Shown: positions 12,830-24,063, numbered from the stretch's first letter. The stretch is DNA of 64,000 bases from Catonia carolina (GCA_035578175.1 JAQMRL010000002.1:137568171-137632170); one strand, 5' to 3'. Numbers and translations are program-made. The notes: generated by a model not told the origin, from the letters alone.

Positions 12830-13060
12830 TGTTACGCAGTGTTACATTCAGCTTGAATTAAATGAAATGTTGACACATTCACAACAATAGAAATTATAAT
12901 AAATAAATATATTATAATGTTTGTCCTACTCGTACTAGTGTTCCGTAGAGAATAATTTTCTATTGATATCTTCAGTAGAGTGTGACTGAAACATTTCAGC
13001 CCTCCTTCCATTTATAAGTCAAACAACATAAGGGGCTGCGTTACCGTTTTCAAATTCACA
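12830..13060 (+). repeat. Unnamed repeat, copy 1
   Basis: The words AATGAAATGTTGAC, GTAGAGAATAATTTTCTATT and GAGTGTGACTGA with CCATTTATAAGT are shared in the same order with 15760-15905. Confidence 0.6.
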
Positions 13061-13071
13061 ATAACGAAGTA

Positions 13072-14391
13072 CGAGGTTTGTTCAAAAAATAACGGGAATT
13101 TTAGTTTTTTGAAAAAAAAAATTTATTTATTCATCTACATTAATATTGTCGCCTTTAAAGTAGTCCCCTTCGCATGCAATACACTTGTGCCAACGCTTTT
13201 TCCAATCCTCGAAACACTTCTGAAACTCGATCTTTGTGATAGCTTTTAGCTCTTTCACCGATTCGCTTTTAATGTCATCTATGCTTGTAAAACGACCGTC
13301 TTTTAATGTTCTCTTTATTTTTGGAAATAGAAAAAGTCACATGGAGCCATGTCTGGCGAATATGGAGGCTGGGGCATCGTTACAGTTTTGTTTTTGGCCA
13401 AAAATTCACGAACAAGCAATGAAGTGTGAGCAGGTGCATTATCGTGGTGCAAAAGCCATGAATTGTTTTGCCACAAATCCGGGCGTTTTTTTCGGATTGC
13501 TTCACGCAAACGGCGTTGAACTTGTAGGTAGTATTCCTTATTGATTGTTTGACCTTGTGGCATGAGTTCATGATGCACTATGCCATTAAAATCGAAGAAC
13601 ACAGTGAGCATAACCTTCACATTTGACCGCACTTATCGAACCTTTTTCGGTCTTGGCGATCCAGAATGCCTCCACTGGGACGATTGAGCCTTAGTTTCGA
13701 CATCGTATCCGTAAACCCATGTTTCGTCACCTGTTATAACACGTTTGAGTAGATCCGCATCGTTGTCAACTTCATTTAGTGACTCCTGAGCAACTTCCAT
13801 TCGCCGCTGTTTTTGTTCGAAATTCAACAATTTTGGAACAAAGTTTGCTGCCACACGTTTCATACCCAAAACATCCGAAAAATTTCATGGCATGAGCCAA
13901 TCGATATGCCAACATCATCACTGACTTCTCTGATTGTGATTCGGTGATCGTTCATAACCATTTCTTTCACTTTTTTCACGTTTTCATCGGTTGTTGATGT
14001 GCTTGGACGTCCGGGTCGTTCGTCATCTTCAACGTTTTCGTGGCCATCTTGGAAACGCTTATACCACTCGTAAATCCTTGTTTTACTCATAGCAGACTCA
14101 CCATATGCCTTTGTTAACATTTCACACACTTTATTACACTTTCTTTCATTTTCACGCAAAATTTTATACAAATTCTTTGATCCATTTTTTTTAACTAACA
14201 AAAATAGCCGTGCTCGAAAAACACGTCTAACCTTAGCGGCTTCCACTTAAGAACTAAGCAATGAATATTGTTGAAAATTTTATCGTACGTCAGGTACATG
14301 TGTACCAACATAATAAAAAAACATTTTTTACAATCGGACTATCCAAACCCGCGAAATTTAAAAATTCCCGTTACTTTTTGAACACACCTCG
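13072..14391 (-). mobile_element. Full-length decayed mariner, family 2
   Basis: About 1320 bp with terminal repeats CGAGGTTTGTTCAAAAA at the left and its reverse complement with mismatches at the right, flanked by TA at 13070-13071 and 14392-14393. The minus strand encodes a mariner transposase in order: an N-terminal HTH region (14246-13860, 'MSKTRIYEWYKRFQDG' and GRPSTS), the first catalytic Asp in TGDETWV (13869-13633), the second in HHDNAPAH and the third in YSPDMAPCDF (13632-13315). The second and third Asp are 34 residues apart by my count, the mariner spacing. At least two frame changes (near 13860 and 13632) and a stop near 13315 make it a pseudogene, but the family should be reconstructable. 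Confidence 0.92.
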
Positions 14392-14735
14392 TATGTGTAT
14401 ATCACCGATTTAGAATAAGTATTGCTTATTTGTAGGTTTGCTATCATCTTTTGAAATATATATTCATTTTTATGAAAGAATTTTGAAAAATTTAGATGAT
14501 GTTATAATAACTACAATAATTATTATTGATTTTGAAATGTTATTAAAAAACATTTATGTATGATTCCCTACTCTAAATGATATGTCAGTTTATTTTCTAG
14601 ATCTGGGTGGCCAGATGAAATGGTATTGAATTTTTGTTACTGTATTTAATGTCACTTATAAAAAGTTACGGAATTTTTTCTGGTTGCTTACGACTTTCAC
14701 TATGAAAAGTTTAAACGGGTTAATGACGTTGGCAA

Positions 14736-14917
14736 CCGGCCGCATTGGTGTAATTGGTAACGTGCTCGCCTCTCATCATGCGGTCTTGGGTTCGAATCCC
14801 ATTCAGGCACGGCATATTTTCATACGTTACAAAAAATCATTTCATCCTTCACCGCCTTCATTAGCAGTAACTGCAGATCAGTTGGACGTTAAACCAAAAA
14901 AAAAATTGAAAAATAAA
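14736..14917 (+). repeat. tRNA-derived SINE family A, full length with 13-bp target duplication
   Basis: The 5' CCGGCCGCATTGGTGTAATT, B box GGTTCGAATCC, body and A-rich tail are all present. AATGACGTTGGCA occurs at 14722-14734 and 14918-14930, a perfect 13-bp duplication that shows L1-type integration and a recent date. An open frame through it is not a gene. Confidence 0.92.
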
Positions 14918-14930
14918 AATGACGTTGGCA

Positions 14931-16716
14931 GTCGATACTCTAGAATAATCTTGACAAGAAAGTCTAAAAATGAACGTTTTTTGAAATGTAGTAATTAAAA
15001 ATCTTTTCATGTATAAAACCAGCTGATAAATAATAAATAGTACACTTAGACTACCTAGTTTAATACTTAATTAATAACACTTAGACTAATTATTATCTAT
15101 TAGATTAATAGATTAATAACACTTTATAGACTAGTTTAAAACACCCTCGTATGGAAAAATGTTACACTTTCAAACTTAGTGGTATAGCTCTAAAAATTCA
15201 AGAAAACAACACTAATATTTTTAATAAAATAACAACGACTCATGGGTGAAAACGTCAGTTTAAAATTATGAATTTTGTTTTTAAATTTCATTTCATGATG
15301 ATAATCACGTATGTTGAAAAAAAAGAAGTAGGCCTATTATGTTTTCAAATTTTCTCATAAAGTTCTTTGGACCCCAGATATAAATTCTGTTAAAAATGTA
15401 CCGTATCTAAATTTGAAGAAAGTAAAATAATTAAATTAATATGTTACTTAATTTATAAACAAGTTGAAATTTACGAGCAATTTATTATCAAAAACAAAGT
15501 AGAAATGAAAAATTTTATTTTTTTGCAACGTGGTTAAAATTTTTCTAAGATATTAAACATTCCTTTAGTACAATTTTAATGCAGTACGGAATGTCGTATT
15601 CAACAAATATTAAAAACCTTCCGGGGTCTCCCCGTCTGGTTTTCTTTATCAAACGCAGATAGGCGTGGCAAAAATCGAGCAGTTCAAATATTTTAAGAGA
15701 GCTTTACAGCTTCTAAATCTTTTAATAGTCACTCAATTGACCCTAGGCAATTGGATTTATAAAACCGAATGAAATGTTGACGTTTCCATTGAAATAAAAA
15801 TGGAAATGTTTGTATTCCGCATAGAAATTTCTATTGACAACTTCATTAGAGTGTGACTGATATAATGCCACTCCCAACCCTCTATCCATTTACAAGTTGC
15901 TACGAAGACATATGGCAACGAACATTCAAAAGTAGGCCTGTGTGTTGTGTGTATAGCCTACCATCACCACTCAGAATAAATGGTCTGGAATAACTGTTTC
16001 TTATTCAGTCTAGTTTTCCCTTTATCTAAAAAAAATCAACAAAATATACGTTTTGAAATAATTCTATAAAGTTTGGCAGTATAATTATTTCGAATATCAG
16101 TGTAAAGTAAATATATCTTTAATTTCCTTATATTTTTTTCTTGAAAATCCAATTTAATCGTGCAGATTGATAATTTCTTTTATGGCTCCGTCTACAAGTA
16201 GTGTCATATTTTTATGAGTAAGCAAACTGTACGAAAAAGTCTTTTAGCCTAATACTGATAAGAGCAAAAATCAGAAAAGTAAAGTGCAAATATTTTTTTG
16301 CTGGCTAAAGTTTTTGAATAATTAATTAATTAAACTTTTATTTATTTATTTTTTGTTTACAAATAATAATAAATAATTTAATTTAATACAAACATACAAT
16401 CATTATGAAACTTCCAAAATAGTATAACTAAAAAAGTAAACATATTTACTTAATATTAAAGAAACAACATTAATTAACTTATAATACTGTAGGTAACTTA
16501 TTATAAATGATTAAATATAATTAACAATTTCTTTTTATTCCGAAACAACCTATCAAGAAAACGTAAAAAATATACACATATTTTCTCTGTTATTTATTTC
16601 CAACAGAAGAACAAAATATTTTGGAAATATTATGTACAAATTCACAAGCTTTAAAATAATATCTTCATCCCCCTGCCGTTTTATATATTAATAAAGACAA
16701 TAATTCAAATAATCAT
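14931..16716. other. No gene seen apart from the repeat at 15760
   Basis: AT-rich intergenic DNA, including a long run of A/T-only stretches at 16310-16500. Confidence 0.5.
15760..15905 (+). repeat. Unnamed repeat, copy 2
   Basis: The partner of 12830-13060; more compact, with TTCTATTGACAACTTCATTA and TATCCATTTACAAGTTGC. Confidence 0.6.
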
Positions 16717-16852
16717 TGTTATTGTTATTATTATTATTATTATTATTCGTATTATTATTACTATCACCATCACCACCACCACCAGTACCGCCGCCGCCGC
16801 CTCCACCGCCGCCTCCCCCCACCACCACCACCACCACCACCATTATACAAAA
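16717..16852. repeat. Compound trinucleotide microsatellite
   Basis: (TTA)n then a (CAC)n stretch, (CGC)n and again (CAC)n, an abrupt switch from pure AT to pure GC repeats over 130 bp. Confidence 0.92.
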
Positions 16853-16946
16853 GAATAATTTGTTTGTTAACGTAATTTGAAATATTTAAGAGTTAATATT
16901 ATATCTCGTTATCTGCGGTGCCGTTATTTGAAATCTGCTAATTCTA

Positions 16947-18308
16947 CAGGGTGATTTTTTAGTCCTGTTACCCTATTGTAAGTGTGTGGTAATTTATTTC
17001 TAATAAAGGGAAATTTTGTTTTGTCGCACGTAGTTGGTAGCCCTACTCAATCGGTATACACACGGCAGTGCGAGTTGATTAACCTTGACCTGTGTAACAT
17101 TTTGTGTGGATTCCGGTCGTCTTATGAACAGAATGTCTTTTACCATAGAACAACGGGTTTTCATTATTGAACAATATTTTTCTACGAAATCGTACACGAG
17201 TGTAAAAGATGCATTTAAAATTAAATTTGTTGGTGTACCTCCGCCAGAAAAAATGTCAATTTCTAGGCTAGCAAACCGATTTCGAGAGACAGGTAGTGTT
17301 TACGACAGAAAACGTAGCGGTCGAGCAACTGTCTTGACAGATGACGTTATAGAGAATGTGAAAACAAGATTACTCAATTCGCCACGGAAAAGTTTACGAA
17401 AACTTTCCTCGCAAGTTGGTTTATCATATTCGAGTGTTCAGAAAGCTGCTAAAAAATTGCATATGTATCCGTATTGCGTACGATTAGTCCAAGAGCTTCA
17501 ACCTCCAGATTTAAACAAGCGATTGCAATATTGCCGTTGGTTTAGGTCATTCGTAAATGATAACGGAATCGAATCTTTGAACACAGTGTTCTTTAGTGAT
17601 GAAGCTTGGATCCATCTAGACGGTTATGTGAACACTCAAAACACTCGAATTTGGGCGGCTGAAAATCCTCACGCCGTTCACGATAAATCTTTACATCCTG
17701 CAAAAATTGGTGTGTGGTGTGCGATATCTCGTCAGCGTATAGTCGGACCCATTTTCTTCGAACAGACTATAAATGGTGAAGTGTACAGGAATATTGTGCA
17801 CCAATTTGTGGCTCTACTGGAACCTCAAGAACGGTATTTCTGGTTTCAGCAAGACGGCGCTACCTGTCACACGTCTCGAGAAACCATGGATTTTCTGCAA
17901 GAGTTCTTTGGTGGTCGAATAATAAGCAAGGGTTTATGGCCTCCAAGGTCGCCAGACCTCACATCCCCTGATTACTTTTTGTGGGGCTACATTAAGTCTG
18001 AGGTCTTCAAAAACAATCCTCACAATATTGATGAACTTAAAGCCAATATTACAGACTTAATCACAAATGTTTCCAGTGCAACTCTCAAAAAGGTTTCTGC
18101 TAATATGGAGAAAAGAGTCAAAGCGTGTATAACCTCAATGGGTGGACATTTTGAGCATATTCTTTAAAAATCTTTAGTAACTAAGAAATGTGAGTAATAA
18201 AATGTTAAATTTCTTTTGTATATAACAACTATACATTTTTATTACAACTAAATTTCCGTTTTATAAATTACATTAAAAATTGGGTAACAGGACTAAAAAA
18301 TCACCCTG
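16947..18308 (+). mobile_element. Apparently complete Tc1/mariner-superfamily transposon
   Basis: 1362 bp bounded by TA at 16945-16946 and 18309-18310. The first 27 bases (CAGGGTGATTTTTTAGTCCT and seven more) are repeated exactly as the reverse complement at the right end. Between them lies one long uninterrupted transposase ORF. Perfect terminal repeats, an intact frame and an undamaged target duplication together suggest a young insertion, possibly autonomous. A shorter relative with an N-terminal fragment of a similar protein lies at 44823-45408. Confidence 0.93.
17124..18167 (+). CDS. Transposase, Tc1/mariner superfamily, intact
   Basis: DDE/D transposase that would bind the element's terminal repeats and cut and join DNA in the nucleus. 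The frame is open from 17085; I prefer the Met at 17124 or 17133 (MNRMSFTIEQRVFIIEQYF), where similarity to DUF4817-type N-terminal helices begins. Numbering from 17085: N-terminal HTH about 17-70, a second HTH about 82-125 with RKSLRKLSSQVGLS, then catalytic Asp172 in FFSDEAW, Asp257 in FQQDGATCH and Asp296 in SPDYFLWG. Spacing between the last two is 38 residues by my count, longer than mariner (34). About 345 residues is a usual length for such proteins. No stop, no frameshift and all catalytic residues present. The exact subfamily is not assigned. Confidence 0.9.
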   Translation: MNRMSFTIEQRVFIIEQYFSTKSYTSVKDAFKIKFVGVPPPEKMSISRLANRFRETGSVYDRKRSGRATVLTDDVIENVKTRLLNSPRKSLRKLSSQVGLSYSSVQKAAKKLHMYPYCVRLVQELQPPDLNKRLQYCRWFRSFVNDNGIESLNTVFFSDEAWIHLDGYVNTQNTRIWAAENPHAVHDKSLHPAKIGVWCAISRQRIVGPIFFEQTINGEVYRNIVHQFVALLEPQERYFWFQQDGATCHTSRETMDFLQEFFGGRIISKGLWPPRSPDLTSPDYFLWGYIKSEVFKNNPHNIDELKANITDLITNVSSATLKKVSANMEKRVKACITSMGGHFEHIL

Positions 18309-18530
18309 TAGTAAACATACTTTCAAATGGACAGTATGAAAAATATCTCCCTCGAGCTGGCCTGCCCTATCCCTCATGTTGGTCGAAATGAATGAAAATA
18401 TTAGTCTTTCTGAAAACCTGTTAACAAGCATCGAGAAGCAACTGTCGCTAAAACCGGCGCCGACTTTCTTCTTGTGTTTTTTAATTCAATCCATTGATTT
18501 CATTTGCCACCCATGGATTTTTCGGAAAAT

Positions 18531-18703
18531 TGAATTTTTTTTGTTTAACGTCCGGCTTTTCTGCAATTACCGCTAATACAGACGGTGAAGGATGAAATGA
18601 TTTTTTGTAACATATGAAAATATGCCGTGCCTGAATGGGATTCGAACTCAAGACCGCATGATGAGACGCGAGCACGTTACTAACTACGCCAATGCGGCCG
18701 GCC
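18531..18703 (-). repeat. tRNA-derived SINE family A
   Basis: Minus-strand copy: T-run tail at 18531-18545, B box GGTTCGAATCC inverse near 18640, 5' end CCGGCCGCATT at 18703. Confidence 0.88.
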
Positions 18704-18879
18704 AAGTTAGATCGGGACAAGGCCAAGTTAGTCACCTTATGTTAGTTTTCGATTTTGCAGTAAAGCTAAATTTGGAGACAATAATTCATAAATGAGAATA
18801 ATCTGAAGGATCAAATACCAGAAATAGGTATGAACGGATGGGAACGGGAAAGGCGGCCTTTATTGATAAAACATTTGTT

Positions 18880-19045
18880 ATGTAACAAGAATTTCTCTGA
18901 AAAACATGTTTTTGTATTCAGGAGGCGTGAAGACGTGTATTTCTGGTGAAAAATAAATTTTGAAAAATCGACATGAAAACAATACCTTCCTTCCTTATGT
19001 ATTCATACAGGGCAAGAAAAAGTAAAAATAATAATCTTATCATTT
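18880..19045 (-). repeat. Dispersed repeat family H, fragment
   Basis: Shares ATTCAGGAGGCGTGAAGACG and TCGACATGAAAACAATACCT with the inverse of 25830-25930. Confidence 0.55.
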
Positions 19046-19890
19046 CTAAGAAAACGCATTCCTGTTCTTCGTCTATGATTTACTCTAATATCAAGTTCTG
19101 TTCAGTACATGCTAGCTGTGTTTAAAGATAGTCTCGAAATGGTTAAATTAAATAACTTTGTTTTGCTTAGATCAAGTTGATTGCGAACGATTTGCGAAAA
19201 TGACGAAGCAGAAAACTACCTTATAAATAATGCAACTTCATATAACACGAACATCCCCGATTTTGTTTTTTATCACAATCTGTTGGCTATTTTGTTGTAA
19301 TTTCTGACATAACTTTTTTCCATATAAATGGGATATTTTACTGAGAATAGACGGAAAGAAAGGATTGAGGGAAAAATAGGTCACGTGACCGATAATATTA
19401 ATACGAAAACATTTTTATCATAATCATCGTGGTGATAACAAAAAGCGTGTCGATAAAAATTAAATAACATTGAATTGATGGATTGCTAAAACATTGGTAA
19501 CAAAAAAGGATAAAAAAGTGATAAAACGATTGTTGATTGATGACCTTAACAACCCCCCTCCCTATAAAATATATAAGGGTGGAAAGCACGAAAGATGAAG
19601 GGTTGAAACAGCACATGCACATGTTGCTTTGCCGCTCTGAGCTTTTATTACTTTAATTTCCTGTGCCTTTCTCTTTATTACACACTAGATGTGTCGCCAG
19701 GGACATGGCTACCAGCAGTTACTTTGCTCAACTACAGAATACAACGCAATTCCATGAAGCAAAACCGATTTTCTTTATTTCTTTATCGGACTTCATTGAC
19801 TTTACAATGAGAGAAACAATTGTATGTCCGATTGTATAAGATATGCCGATTATCCGATTATTTTTGTACGATTGTATTATTTTGGACCAT

Positions 19891-21016
19891 AAAGGGGAGA
19901 CTGTATGATGGTTTTGACTGAAAATTTTGGTTTTTGGTTTTATATGTTTTTCAAGTGGAGTGTCAAATTATTTACACTCAATTTGTTCGTTGCAGGGCTA
20001 AAATAAATAGTTCTGTTTCTTATCACATGGTCAGCCAATTAAATGACTGAATCATTTAAGAACAGAAGAGGTAGAGGTGTAAAAGACACTAATTAGAGTT
20101 ATCGTCTCTGAAAGTAATGAATTTCATTATACAGCCAGACCCTGTGGTGAATGAAATGAAGGTGTCATTAGCAGAGTGGAAAATATGTGCTTTTCAGAGG
20201 GCCCGGCATGCTGATAAGCGTACTTTTCCATTCAGTGAGGAAGGCAATGGTAAACCACCTCACTCCTCGTTTTACTTAGTAAAACCTCTAGAGGTTCAAA
20301 CCAGCCCTTCGGCTGATGACCTAAACAACACAACAACAACATGTTTTTCAATAGTTTAGACCTAGACCTACCACAAAAACATTAAATTACAACAAAAAAG
20401 TATTTTAATGAAAAAAAAAATTAAGTTTTTATCACGTTTATCCTAAAAAATTAACATGTCGCCAAGAACAAATATTTTTAATATTTTTATATTGCTCTTT
20501 TTAGTGCAAAAAGATTTTAGTTTTTTTTAAATATCTGCTTCAATATTTTTAATATTCTCCGCTGTTGGTGCAGCTTTCTAACCAACTGTTGATGGGAAAT
20601 TAAACTTGTTTGTGTACATTTTGTTTCTCATTTGTGCCTTTTCCCGTAAATTAAAATTTTTAACACTTAGGTACGTTTTTCTCAGGAACCATTTAACCTA
20701 CCAGACTGAAATTTTTACCAGTTAATTATGATGCACATGCACATTCACCGACAATGTTTTTACTTCCTCAGGTGCTCAAAAAAAAATAGTAATATGCAAA
20801 AAACGTAGAAAAAAATGGTAAAAATTTTGTGTTATTCGTTATTCTTTTAAAAACTTTATGGCCCAACAGATTAAATTGAAAAAATGTCAGTAGCTAAAAC
20901 AACCCTACAACTATAATAAGAGTGTAAAGTTTCATTTTCGTAACTTTCACTAACCCTTTGAAAAATGTACCTAAAAATAGCAACATTGGCGGGATACAAA
21001 ATACAGTCTCTCCTTA
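19891..21016. mobile_element. Element G, copy 2, with terminal inverted repeats
   Basis: Begins AAAGGGGAGACTGTA and ends with the inverse, ACAGTCTCTCCTTAA. The part 20360-21016 is the inverted counterpart of 454-1105. About 70 bp inside the left end it contains a full Rep-F repeat (19960-20345). I see no transposase. The superfamily is not recognised. Confidence 0.68.
19960..20345 (+). repeat. Rep-F copy, the most complete
   Basis: Runs from GTTGCAGGGCTAAAATAAAT to the tail GGCTGATGACCTAAACAACA with an (ACA)n run. A short open frame (20117-20359) inside it is fortuitous, because it is not kept in the other copies. Nested in element G copy 2. Possibly a SINE or MITE; I see neither a Pol III box nor inverted ends. 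Confidence 0.8.
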
Positions 21017-21101
21017 ACTTGTTTTATTCCAAAAATCCGCTCAGCTTTTTCAAAAGGTTTACGAACAACTTTGCGAATTCTCATTGATTAACTTTTTAGA
21101 G

Positions 21102-21450
21102 CAGTGGTTGTTAAACTGGGGGGCGTAGAAAAATTTTAAGGGAGGCGTGATGTATTTAAAAATAAATAAATAAAAAAGTAAAACTATAATTTATTCAGTT
21201 TTGTAGTCGCATGTATATTTTCAAAATTATCGTACTTTTTTGTACATTGCATTCTAGCAGAGTCTAACGCTCGATTATTGTAATAACACGGTAATTGACC
21301 GACTCTGGCCACACTGTGATCATAGTTCTGTTTCTTATTCCGATTGTAGGCTACTACTTGTTTTGACCACTTATAGTAGTGAAGGGGGTTGGCATGACCT
21401 CATCAGTGTTCAAAGGGGGAGGACAGTGCCTGAAAGGTTGAGAACCACTG
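21102..21450. mobile_element. hAT-type MITE with perfect 8-bp target duplication
   Basis: The sequence TTTTAGAG occurs at 21094-21101 and again at 21451-21458. Between them is a 349-bp element with inverted ends CAGTGGTTGTTAAACTG and CAGTGGTTCTCAACCTTTC, the usual hAT end type. No transposase remains inside, so it is non-autonomous. Confidence 0.9.
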
Positions 21451-21584
21451 TTTTAGAGGATGAACTAACAGATAATGTTTAGAAGCAATATAAACTAACA
21501 TTTTGTGTTTATTATAACGGCTTCTCTAAAATCAACCTGCGCCAGGTTTCGCTAAATATTACAAACAGTACATTTTTTTTCTTC

Positions 21585-21746
21585 TTCTTTACGTCCGACT
21601 GTTCTGCAAAGTACTGCTAATGCAGACGGTGAAGGATGAAATGATTTTTTGTAACGTATGAAAATATGCCGTGCCTGAATGGGATTCAAATCCAGGACCG
21701 CATGATGAGAGACGAGCACGTTACCAACTACGCCAATGCGGGCGGC
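21585..21746 (-). repeat. tRNA-derived SINE family A
   Basis: Minus-strand copy with the ACGTCCGACTGTTCTGCAAA tail region and the inverse of CCTGGATTTGAATCCC; the 5' end reads CCGCCCGCATT. Confidence 0.87.
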
Positions 21747-21929
21747 ATAGTTTTACATTTTATAAATAGTAATATGAAGTGTAACTTTTTCCCCATCAAT
21801 CGACACCTTCACTTCATTCACCTACCTAGATTTGACTGTTTAGTGGAATCAATTATCCTACTTTCAGAACACAGTATCTTAAAATGAAATTACATTTAAC
21901 CTATACACCTTCTTTCCTTGTGTTATTAA

Positions 21930-22325
21930 AATCTGCAGCCGAAAGGCTGGTTTGAACCTCTAGAGTTTTTACTAAGTAAAAACGAGGAGTGAGGAGTTTT
22001 TGCTTTGCTTTCCTCACTGAGTGGAAAAATATTCTAATGAGCATGCCAGGCCCTCCGAAAAGCACTTACTTTCCACCCTGCAAATGACACCTTCACATCA
22101 TACACCACAGGGTCTGGCTGTATAGTGAAATTTATTACTTTCAGAGGAGTTAACTCTGACTAGTGTATTTTACACCTCTACCTCTTCTATTCTTAAATAG
22201 TTTAGTCATATAGTTAGCTGACTATGTGATTAAAAACAGAACCATTTTTTGTAGCCCTGGAACCAACAGATCGAGTGCAATTAATTTTAACACTCCTCCT
22301 GCCCGTTGTGGGCAGCTTCTTTCCT
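21930..22325 (-). repeat. Rep-F copy
   Basis: Full-length inverse copy from CTGCAGCCGAAAGGCTGGTT to CTCCTGCCCGTTGTGGGC. Confidence 0.8.
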
Positions 22326-23151
22326 TATGTTCCAAAAATCTTTAGTCAATAGTTTGATAACTTAAAAAGAGATAGAATTATTTTCTGTAACCCTGAAACT
22401 TACAGAGTTAATGTTATTAAATACTGCGGAGTCAAAGGTAGATCTATAATACTATAGTTTTACATCTGAAAGACACCTAGACAAATGAGTATTTTTTTGA
22501 GCAGGTGGTGTTTTTAGTTAATGAGTTAGGTTATTTTAAAGGTAATAGTGAAAATAATCGGTAGGTTTAACGGGTTATAATTTCCTAAACCCTGACCAGA
22601 AATTGATCTGATTGCAAATAAACTTAAAGTTCATAGTAATCTAGCGCACTAAACCATTTTACCACGAAGGAGGTCAATTCATTAATTAAAATTTGAGCAT
22701 ATTCTTGAGCGTACTCATCGTAATTTAATTTCTCCTTTCTAGAAAGTAACTATTTAAAAAGTTACAAAAATATAATGATGTGAGCTCAAAACCTCTAAAT
22801 GTGAGCTTAATGATGTGGACGATTCCTAGGGCTAAATTTATTTTCATTAGGTTAATTTAATTATCTTTGCACTTAAATTCTTAGAATTTGTAAGGAAATG
22901 CTGACCCCGAAAAGGCAATAAACTTATAAAAACTTTTTTTCACTGAACTGCTAGGGTACGTAAAGAGTCTTACTTATTTATAGTTAATTACATTAAAATT
23001 GATCTGGAAACTTAACAGTTGATTTTTCCTATAAGCCAAATGTTTATGAAAGGAGTTTTCTCGTACCAAGAGCTTTGGAATCTTTGAACAGTTGTGAAAA
23101 TGGGCAGAGGCTATAGAAGTTTTTAATGAAAATTAATGTTAAATATAAAAA
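22326..23151. other. No gene seen
   Basis: AT-rich, no frames or repeats recognised. Confidence 0.5.
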
Positions 23152-23400
23152 ATGGCCTCCGGGCCAGCCCAGTCAGTCAGCTGGTAGTAAGTCGCTATTA
23201 TTTGTTAAGTAACACCGGTTGGGCAAGCGACTTTGTATGGTGACCAGCTGACAGCCATCCATGAACAGACTCTACTGGGGGTCCCTGTTCTAACTCAAGT
23301 CTAATCCACGTCAAAAATACAGCAAAAGGCAGCAATCAAATTGGGTAGTTGTCAACAATGTACAGTTCCCGATAACAAATAAAAGCTAAAAAGAAAAAAA
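23152..23400 (+). repeat. Dispersed repeat family E, best copy
   Basis: Starts GGCCTCCGGGCCAGCCCAGT, contains CAATCAAATTGGGTAGTTGT and ends in an A-rich AATAAAAGCTAAAA tail. Related, shorter copies are at 26700-26862 (plus), 34075-34150 (plus) and 34985-35215 (plus). Probably a SINE, but no B box is clear. Confidence 0.65.
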
Positions 23401-23659
23401 TATATAAAAAATACCTTTTGTCATTTTCCTTTTCCATTGCATTCGCATTCTAACCATGAGTATCTTCGCTTTCGGTCAACTTAATCGATGATTACCTTTT
23501 TGGACATAAATTGAACGATAACTGCTTATGGTTTGTTTCCTTTTTTTATGTAGGTAAGTAGCCTACATAGGTTACGTGTGTGTTAGGTGTTAAATAAATA
23601 GAATTAAATAAGTAATAAATTTAAGAAACAATTATAATAATTTACCGTATTTTTTTTGA

Positions 23660-23975
23660 AACTACAGAAGTAATATCAATAAAATAATGTAGTTTTACAT
23701 GTATCTGCATTCTAATGATTTGGATTCCCACAAAGGATTGCCGACAAATGATTATTTTTTTACAACGCATCTTTATAAACAACCCGGAAATGGAATTTGA
23801 AACCTTATGTATTTAATGTAACTATTTATAACTACGGAAGTAATATCAATAAAATAATAGGCCTATACTTTTTACATTGTACACTGTATTCTGACGATTT
23901 GCATTCCCGCAAAGGATTGCCGACAAATAAAGATTATTTTTTTACAACGCATCTTCATAAACGACCCGGAAGTTG
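23660..23975. repeat. Tandem duplication, period about 170 bp
   Basis: The block from GAAGTAATATCAATAAAATA to CGCATCTTTATAAACAACCC occurs at 23660-23795 and again at 23829-23975 with about 85-90% identity by eye. No coding content. Confidence 0.8.
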
Positions 23976-24063
23976 AATCCGGAATCTTTTGGATTAAGTC
24001 CGTTACCGCCCTGCCTCTGAAAATAACACTAAATGTAGGCCTACATGGTTTTCTGTTCGACAT

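Noticed and set aside
14736..14810. tRNA gene from A and B boxes
   Set aside because: The head cannot form a complete cloverleaf with a paired acceptor stem and is followed by a SINE body and oligo(A) tail; it is a Pol III promoter of a retroelement.
14684..14998. 104-codon plus frame through the SINE (and similar frames at 12478, 18481, 21666, 28604, 28626, 41055)
   Set aside because: They all translate the tRNA-derived SINE family A body. The frame follows the repeat, not a gene.
16717..16852. Poly-His/Pro coding region or CRISPR-like array
   Set aside because: Simple trinucleotide repeats with no open exon context and no repeat-spacer structure. No CRISPR array exists anywhere in the window.
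20117..20359. 80-codon protein
   Set aside because: It lies in Rep-F and is not kept open in the other copies.
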